Positions 58,936-64,000 of a stretch of DNA of 64,000 nucleotides are shown here, one piece after another. This DNA comes from an uncultured Draconibacterium sp. GTDB lineage: Bacteria; Bacteroidota; Bacteroidia; Bacteroidales; Prolixibacteraceae. The notes under the pieces were generated by a model, which searched no databases, was not told the origin of the DNA, and saw nothing but the letters and a program-made list of their open reading frames with translations. Both the position numbers and the translations under genes were made by a program. The first letter of the stretch is position 1; each line of letters opens with the position of its first letter. Location of the stretch: the NCBI RefSeq assembly GCF_963676815.1, contig NZ_OY781365.1:4002501-4066500 (forward strand), in the 5' to 3' direction.

Positions 58936-59628
58936 TTATGAATTTAAAAAGGATGTTTTAATAAATTGTAAATTTGAATCGAGTTTGTTCTCTTCACATT
59001 TTAATGTTAAGCCTCCAAAATCGCTTAGTGAAAATTCTGATTTCGAATGATCTTCAAAGTCAACTTCAAATGTAATTTTGTTTATATCAGTTTTATACTT
59101 GTTAATTAATTCTATTGCTCTTCGATTACTATTGAGTACAGTGTAAAAAGTACCTGAGACATTTTTATCGTATTGAAAATTAGAAATTTTCATTTTCGTT
59201 ATTATTAAATGTCCGTGGCCTTTTTCCATGATAGGTACTATGTCAGATGCTTTAAATACATAATTATTAATACTGTACTCGGAACCTAGTATATTTCGGA
59301 GTACACTTCTCAATTTATTTGCATCCTTTTGTGAACTGATTATTTCAAGGGTTCCAAAATCGCAATCCAATAAAAATTCAGTTTCTGATATATGAACAAT
59401 ATTTTCTTTATAGACTTGATTACTGGATACATCATATCTATATAAATATGATGGGGTACGCTTTAATAGTTTTGCAACTAAATAAGAACTATTAATATCA
59501 ATGTCTTTAAAACCAAAACCAAGTTCATCAGAATATGGAAATTGTTTTAGTACTCTATAAATTTTAGAAATATCTGCTTTACTAAAAGGTTTTATAGTAC
59601 ATAGTATGATCGAAGTCTTAATTTGCAT
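58936..59628 (-). CDS. Unrecognised protein A of the three-gene cargo operon
   Basis: A 230-aa soluble protein, the first gene of the leftward operon. It starts MQIKTSIILCTIKPFSKADI and is mixed helix and strand with no motif I can name; MEKGHGHLIITKMKISNF near 135 may be a strand-rich core. It has no membrane helix. Its start lies next to a gene-free stretch that leads to traE, in the opposite orientation. As the first gene it might be the sensor or a regulator of B and C. This is inference. Confidence 0.72.
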   Translation of the reverse strand: MQIKTSIILCTIKPFSKADISKIYRVLKQFPYSDELGFGFKDIDINSSYLVAKLLKRTPSYLYRYDVSSNQVYKENIVHISETEFLLDCDFGTLEIISSQKDANKLRSVLRNILGSEYSINNYVFKASDIVPIMEKGHGHLIITKMKISNFQYDKNVSGTFYTVLNSNRRAIELINKYKTDINKITFEVDFEDHSKSEFSLSDFGGLTLKCEENKLDSNLQFIKTSFLNS

Positions 59629-60071
59629 AATATGCTATGTTTCTTGATTTATAAAGTCGGTGAGGATGAACATTTTATTATAATTATTATAAACTTTGAC
59701 CTGCCTTAATTCATCAATTTCTCTTTAAAAATACTCAACTTATGTTAGTATGCAAATTGTAAATAGAATTTGCGAAAATCTTTGAAAAATATATCTTATA
59801 GAAATATTCCTGATAATCATAAGCAACGCCAAACACAGCCACAAACAACCACTTACATCCAACTTTATTTCCCCCAGCTTTTAAGCCCATACATTTGGTT
59901 CAAATGCAGCAAAACTGCTGTCTGAATACGAACTAAATGGTATGCTCATGAAAGAAAAAGATTACGGGTAGAATTTGATCAATCCCAGAGTGGAATTCAC
60001 TACACATCATTCAAAAAATCAAAGTAAAACAGTCTCTGGTCCGGGGGACCGGGGAGCAAAATCAAAATGCT
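59629..60071. other. Intergenic region between cargo operon and traE with promoter-like palindrome
   Basis: No gene is supported. A -7 box TACATTTG (59892-59899) overlaps the inverted repeat CATTTG-GTT-CAAATG (59894-59908), a possible operator for the traE-G operon. A GC-rich hairpin GGTCC-GGG-GGACC lies at 60038-60050, 20 bp before traE. Divergent promoters for gene A and traE must lie here. Confidence 0.4.
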
Positions 60072-60380
60072 ATGAAACAAATCAATTCATATAAAATATT
60101 CATCACCTTATTCTTCACCTTTCTGGCAACTGCCATCTTTGCCCAGGGCGATGGCTCGGCCGGAATCACCGAAGCCACCAATATGGTTACCTCTTATTTC
60201 GATCCGGCAACAAAACTGATTTATGCCATCGGTGCCATTGTGGGACTGATTGGTGGCGTAAAAGTGTATAGTAAATTTTCAAGTGGCGATCCCGATACCG
60301 GAAAAACTGCAGCCGCCTGGTTTGGTGCCTGTATTTTCCTGATTGTTGCCGCCACTATTTTACGTTCCTTCTTTCTGTAA
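60072..60380 (+). CDS. traE: TraE, DUF4134 (VirB2-like pilin subunit)
   Basis: A 102-aa protein with a signal peptide (MKQINSYKIFITLFFTFLATAIFAQ) and two membrane helices (about 45-65 and 80-100) joined by a short loop, SKFSSGDPDTGKTAAAWFG. This is the DUF4134 TraE form, the pilin of CTnDOT-type secretion. It starts the second half of the tra operon, after the cargo insertion. Confidence 0.93.
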   Translation: MKQINSYKIFITLFFTFLATAIFAQGDGSAGITEATNMVTSYFDPATKLIYAIGAIVGLIGGVKVYSKFSSGDPDTGKTAAAWFGACIFLIVAATILRSFFL

Positions 60381-60383
60381 ACT

Positions 60384-60713
60384 ATGGCGATATATTCCAT
60401 TAATAAAGGGGTAAATAAACCCGCCGAGTTTAAAGGCCTGCAAAGCCAGTATCTGTTTGTTTTTGCAGGGGGACTGCTGGGGACGTTCGTGGTTTTCATT
60501 GTAATGTACCTGGCCGGTATCAACCAATGGGCCTGTATTTTTACAGGTCTTATTCTTGCATTTGTGGTTGTCTGGCTCACATTTTCTTTAAATAGAAAAT
60601 TCGGGCGTTACGGATTAATGAAATTGCAGGCAAGGCATAATTTCCCACGCCGGATAATCAACCGCCGAAGTATTCCCCGTTTGTTCAAAACCAACAGAAA
60701 GGAGGCAGTATGA
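60384..60713 (+). CDS. traF: TraF, DUF4133 (VirB3-like)
   Basis: A 109-aa protein with an N-terminal INKGVNKPAEFKGLQSQYLF segment and two membrane helices (about 27-45 and 50-68), followed by a basic tail. It matches DUF4133, the VirB3 counterpart. traE ends 3 bp before it and traG overlaps it by 4 bp (ATGA). Confidence 0.93.
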   Translation: MAIYSINKGVNKPAEFKGLQSQYLFVFAGGLLGTFVVFIVMYLAGINQWACIFTGLILAFVVVWLTFSLNRKFGRYGLMKLQARHNFPRRIINRRSIPRLFKTNRKEAV

Positions 60714-63076
60714 GAAACACATTTAAAGCTGCTACTTTGGAGAGTCGGTTCCCGTTACTTGCAGTGGAGCAGGGATGTATTATCAGCAAAGATGCCGATA
60801 TAACCATTGCTTTTGAGGTAAAGCTCCCAGAGCTATTTACGGTTACAACGGAAGAATACGAAGCCATGCATTCAGTATGGAATAAGGCAATAAAGGTTTT
60901 ACCCGACTATTCCATCGTGCATAAACAGGACTGGTACATCAAAGAGAACTACAAAACCGAAAAGCCTCAACAGGATTTAAGCTTTTTAAGTTCTTCGTTT
61001 GAACGGCACTTTAACGAGCGTCCGTATTTAAACCACACCTGTTATCTATATCTGACAAAGACAACAAAGGAACGCAGCAAACAACAAAGCACTTTTAGCA
61101 CACTGGGCAGGGGATTTATCGTGCCCAAAGAGATAAAAAATAAGGAAACAGTTCTGCGTTTTGTGGAGGCCGCTAACCAGTTTGAGCAAATCGTTAACGA
61201 CAGTGATTTTATAAAACTCAGGCGTTTAACAGCCGACCAGATTACCGGGACAGATGCCCATGAGGGAATAGTGGAAAAGTATTTTTCACTTTCCCATGGG
61301 CATAATAATACGCTGCAGGATCTTAGTTTAAATCCGGGAGAAATGAAAATCGGCGACAACTCGCTGATACTTCATACGCTTTCTGATTTGGATGATCTGC
61401 CGGCTAAAGTATCAACCGAAAGCCGTTATGAAAAACTTTCGACTGACCGGAGTTCCTGTTTACTATCCTATGCCGCTCCAATAGGATTGTTGTTGCCATG
61501 CAACCATATCTACAACCAGTACATTTTTATCGACGACCATACTGCCAATCTTGCCCGTTTTGAGAAAATGGCGCGTAATATGCTTTCGCTTTCCAGGTAC
61601 AGCCGTGCCAACCAGATTAACAAACAATGGCTGGACGAATACCTGAACGAAGCACACAGCAAAGGTTTGGTTTCGGTACGAATGCATTGCAATGTAATGG
61701 CATGGAGCGACAGATCTGAAGAGCTACGCCAGATAAAAAATGATGTGGGCTCGCAAATTGCCCTGATGGAATGTAAACCACGGTACAATACCGTTGATGT
61801 TCCAACCCTGTATTGGGCAGGCATCCCCGGCAATGCAGCCGATTTTCCTGCTGAAGAGTCGTTTTACACGTTTACAGAGCAGGCGCTATGTTTTTTTACC
61901 GGCGAAACCAATTACCGAAGTTCACTTTCGCCGGTTGGAATAAAAATGGTCGACCGCTTGACCGGTAAACCTTTGCATCTTGACATTTCTGACCTGCCAC
62001 TGAAAAAAGGAATAATCACCAACCGGAACAAGTTTATTCTTGGTCCTTCGGGCAGCGGGAAATCCTTTTTTACCAACCACATGGTACGGCAATATTACGA
62101 GCAGGGAACACATGTGCTCCTTGTAGATACCGGAAACAGCTACAAAGGTCTGTGCGATTTAATACATTACAAAACAAGGGGCGAAGACGGGGTTTACTTT
62201 ACGTATACCGAGGATAATCCGATTGCATTTAATCCGTTTTACACCGACGATGGTGTGTTTGACATCGAAAAAAGGGAAAGCATAAAAACGCTGATCCTTA
62301 CCCTCTGGAAAAGCGAGGATGAGGCACCCACACGTTCCGAAGAGGTGGCACTGTCAAATGCGGTTAGCCTGTATATCGAGATGTTAAAATCGGACGGTAA
62401 GGTGGCTCCGTCTTTTAATACCTTTTTTGAGTTTGTGCGCGATGAGTATACGGAGTTGCTTCAATCGAAAAAGGTGCGTGAAAAGGACTTTGATGTAGCC
62501 AATTTCCTGAATGTATTGGAACCGTATTACCGGGGTGGAGAATACGATTACCTGCTGAATTCAGACAAACAAATGGATCTGCTGAACAAACGTTTTATCG
62601 TTTTCGAGCTGGATAATATCAAGGATCATAAAGTGCTTTTCCCAATTGTAACGATCATCATCATGGAAGCCTTTATCAACAAAATGAGGCGATTGAAAGG
62701 CATCCGCAAGATGATATTAGTGGAAGAAGCCTGGAAAGCCATTGCCAAAGAAGGAATGGCGGAGTACATAAAATATTTGTTTAAAACCGTACGCAAATTC
62801 TTTGGTGAGGCAATTGTTGTAACACAGGAAGTAGATGATATTATCGCTTCGGAAATTGTAAAGGAAAGTATCATCAATAATTCCGATTGTAAGATACTGC
62901 TCGACCAGCGCAAATACATGAACAAGTTTGCCTCCATTCAGGAGTTGCTTGGATTAACAGAAAAAGAAAAATCACAGATTCTATCCATAAATCTGGCCAA
63001 TCACCCGCAACGCTTATACAAAGAGGTATGGATTGGTTTGGGAGGTGTACAATCTGCGGTACCGAAGTCTCTTTGA
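60710..63076 (+). CDS. traG: TraG, VirB4-type ATPase, truncated by a frameshift
   Basis: A 788-aa ATPase that powers the type IV secretion system. Walker A is GPSGSGKS (about 444-451), Walker B ILVEEAWK (about 667-674) and VVTQEVDDI follows. The N-terminal half is the TraG-type domain. The last in-frame residues QSAVPKSL differ from the expected C-terminus. The homologous tail (GTEVSLKEYYTYTTEETEKL and onward) appears in another frame from 63058 to 63201. About 45 C-terminal residues are thus out of frame. Whether it works without them is unknown. Confidence 0.93.
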   Translation: MRNTFKAATLESRFPLLAVEQGCIISKDADITIAFEVKLPELFTVTTEEYEAMHSVWNKAIKVLPDYSIVHKQDWYIKENYKTEKPQQDLSFLSSSFERHFNERPYLNHTCYLYLTKTTKERSKQQSTFSTLGRGFIVPKEIKNKETVLRFVEAANQFEQIVNDSDFIKLRRLTADQITGTDAHEGIVEKYFSLSHGHNNTLQDLSLNPGEMKIGDNSLILHTLSDLDDLPAKVSTESRYEKLSTDRSSCLLSYAAPIGLLLPCNHIYNQYIFIDDHTANLARFEKMARNMLSLSRYSRANQINKQWLDEYLNEAHSKGLVSVRMHCNVMAWSDRSEELRQIKNDVGSQIALMECKPRYNTVDVPTLYWAGIPGNAADFPAEESFYTFTEQALCFFTGETNYRSSLSPVGIKMVDRLTGKPLHLDISDLPLKKGIITNRNKFILGPSGSGKSFFTNHMVRQYYEQGTHVLLVDTGNSYKGLCDLIHYKTRGEDGVYFTYTEDNPIAFNPFYTDDGVFDIEKRESIKTLILTLWKSEDEAPTRSEEVALSNAVSLYIEMLKSDGKVAPSFNTFFEFVRDEYTELLQSKKVREKDFDVANFLNVLEPYYRGGEYDYLLNSDKQMDLLNKRFIVFELDNIKDHKVLFPIVTIIIMEAFINKMRRLKGIRKMILVEEAWKAIAKEGMAEYIKYLFKTVRKFFGEAIVVTQEVDDIIASEIVKESIINNSDCKILLDQRKYMNKFASIQELLGLTEKEKSQILSINLANHPQRLYKEVWIGLGGVQSAVPKSL

Positions 63077-63201
63077 AGGAATACTACACCTACACCACCG
63101 AAGAAACCGAAAAACTTGAACTTACCCGTTTAACCGAGCAATTAGACGGGAATATTGAGCTTGCTATAAAACAACTGGCAGCAAGCAAACGCAATTCTTA
63201 A
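63058..63201 (+). pseudogene. Out-of-frame C-terminal part of TraG
   Basis: Reading from 63058 (GGT ACC GAA) to the stop at 63201 gives GTEVSLKEYYTYTTEETEKL and then TRLTEQLDGNIELAIKQLAA, the normal end of TraG proteins. It is shifted by one base relative to the main frame at 63058-63061. A small indel, either real or a sequencing error, is the likely cause. Confidence 0.75.
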
Positions 63202-63221
63202 TCATTCAAATTAATAGAAAC

Positions 63222-63851
63222 ATGAAAACAAAATTAGTTATAGCAGTGCTTTTGATTATGCTTGGTTCGTTAAACCTGAAAGCCCAATGGGTGGTCAACG
63301 ATCCTATTAATACGGCCACAAGTATTGCCAATACGGCCAAGGAGATTATCCAGACCTCCAATACCGTTTCCAATGTGATCAAAAACTTCCAGGAAGTGAA
63401 AAAGGTGTATGAACAGGGCAAAGCCTATTACGATGCACTAAAGGCTGTAAACAACCTGGTTAAAGATGCCCGAAAAGTGCAGCAAACCATTTTAATGGTT
63501 GGCGAGATTACCGATATCTATATAAATGCCTACCAGCGGATGTTGCAGGATGAAAACTATTCGTTGGAAGAGCTGGGGGCAATTGCCTTTGGCTATACTA
63601 AACTACTGGAAGAAAGTGCCTACCTGCTGAATGATCTGAAAGGCATTGTAAATGCCAGCACTCTTTTGCTGACCGACAAAGAGCGGATGGATGTGATAGA
63701 CAATGTTTACGATTCGGTAAAACATTACAGGAATCTGGTAAGCTATTACACCAATAAGAACATCGCTGTTTCGTACCTGAGGGCGCAAAAGAAAGGCGAT
63801 ACCGAAAGGATGTTGGCATTGTATGGTGATTCAAGTGAAAGATACTGGTAA
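63222..63851 (+). CDS. traI: TraI, DUF4141 (VirB5-like)
   Basis: A 209-aa secreted protein with a signal peptide (MKTKLVIAVLLIMLGSLNLKAQ) and a helical body rich in coiled coil (VVNDPINTATSIANTAKEIIQTSNTVSNV, then VKKVYEQGKAYYDALKAV). It matches DUF4141, the TraI of CTnDOT-type operons. It starts 20 bp after the shifted end of traG. traH, normally between traG and traI, is missing. It overlaps traJ by one base. Confidence 0.92.
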   Translation: MKTKLVIAVLLIMLGSLNLKAQWVVNDPINTATSIANTAKEIIQTSNTVSNVIKNFQEVKKVYEQGKAYYDALKAVNNLVKDARKVQQTILMVGEITDIYINAYQRMLQDENYSLEELGAIAFGYTKLLEESAYLLNDLKGIVNASTLLLTDKERMDVIDNVYDSVKHYRNLVSYYTNKNIAVSYLRAQKKGDTERMLALYGDSSERYW

Positions 63852-64000
63852 TGGATTTTGATAATCTACATCAGATCTTACGCAGTCTCTATCTTGAGAT
63901 GACGCCCTTGTGCAGCAGCATGGCAGGAGTGGCAAAAGGTATTGCCGGTTTGGGGGCATTGTTTTATGTGGCTTCGCGTGTGTGGCAGTCGCTGTCGCGC
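63851..64000 (+). CDS. traJ: TraJ (VirB6-like), 5' end only
   Basis: The first 50 codons of TraJ before the window end: MDFDNLHQILRSLYLEMTPL, then GVAKGIAGLGALFYVASRVW, a first membrane segment. The start overlaps the traI stop (TAATG). The gene continues beyond the window. Confidence 0.85.
   Translation, partial: MDFDNLHQILRSLYLEMTPLCSSMAGVAKGIAGLGALFYVASRVWQSLSR

Noticed and set aside
63071..63076. RF2-like programmed +1 shift (CTT TGA) in traG
   Set aside because: A +1 shift there enters the wrong frame; the tail needs the -1 frame and no slippery heptamer is present.
1..64000. CRISPR array, rRNA, tRNA, complete insertion sequence
   Set aside because: I saw no regularly spaced direct repeats, no rRNA-like stretch, no cloverleaf and no transposase ORF.

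Overview
The window is a piece of a Bacteroidota chromosome. The evidence is the gene families (SusD-age lipoproteins aside: RNase G beside HU and an AURKAIP1/COX24-type mini-protein, DUF4924, Dabb, M16 peptidase, CTnDOT-type tra genes), the TAnnTTTG -7 boxes ahead of several genes, and the weak or absent Shine-Dalgarno sequences. A marine or gut Marinilabiliales-like genome is my guess; no rRNA or tRNA is present to settle it.

Positions 1-30.6 kb are ordinary core genome: mutY (cut by the window start), HU, a 30-aa basic protein, RNase G, a membrane-anchored LuxR-type regulator, a DsbD-type thiol reductase with a free-standing paralogue of its N-terminal domain, an M16 peptidase, an isochorismatase-like hydrolase, an aminotransferase, a HAD phosphatase, a lipoprotein and an outer-membrane barrel, uvrB, a Yip1 protein, smpB, an exonuclease and uridine kinase pair, a Dabb protein, manA, engB, prs, rplY, pth, an Hsp15-like protein, DUF4924, a DCC oxidoreductase, a cell-wall amidase, a split 5'-nucleotidase and lnt. 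The 30.6-31.5 kb stretch is nearly empty apart from one small Cys-rich protein.

Positions 31.5-50.6 kb hold a phage-like integrative element of about 19 kb. It starts with a tyrosine recombinase whose promoter lies inside a palindrome, and is bracketed by a 10-bp direct repeat (TGTGATCCCA). It carries an excisionase-like HTH protein, a replication initiator with candidate iterons inside its gene, a DnaC-like loader, then a MuF-type minor head protein, a 1216-aa tape measure protein, a sigma-like protein, a DUF5681 protein and three tandem overlapping small paralogues. An XRE repressor, a cargo lipoprotein and an XRE-ImmA/IrrE metalloprotease follow. There is no portal, major capsid, large terminase or tail tube gene. 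This fits a phage satellite or a reduced prophage. The octamer TCGTGCAA recurs at the integrase promoter, ahead of the late-type operon and at the right end, which suggests one regulator or recombinase reads all of them.

Positions 50.8-64 kb are the mobilisation and transfer region of a CTnDOT-family integrative conjugative element. A leftward mob cluster (coupling protein, relaxase, MobA) faces a rightward tra operon (ParA-like TraA, DUF3408, TraD-like, then TraE, TraF, TraG, TraI and the start of TraJ). An intergenic array of perfect palindromes beside mobA is the best oriT candidate. The tra operon is interrupted by a leftward three-gene operon (56.9-59.6 kb) encoding a PD-(D/E)XK nuclease-like protein and two proteins I do not recognise; its gene layout and location make it the best candidate for an undescribed defence system. 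traG has a frameshift that puts its last 45 or so codons out of frame.
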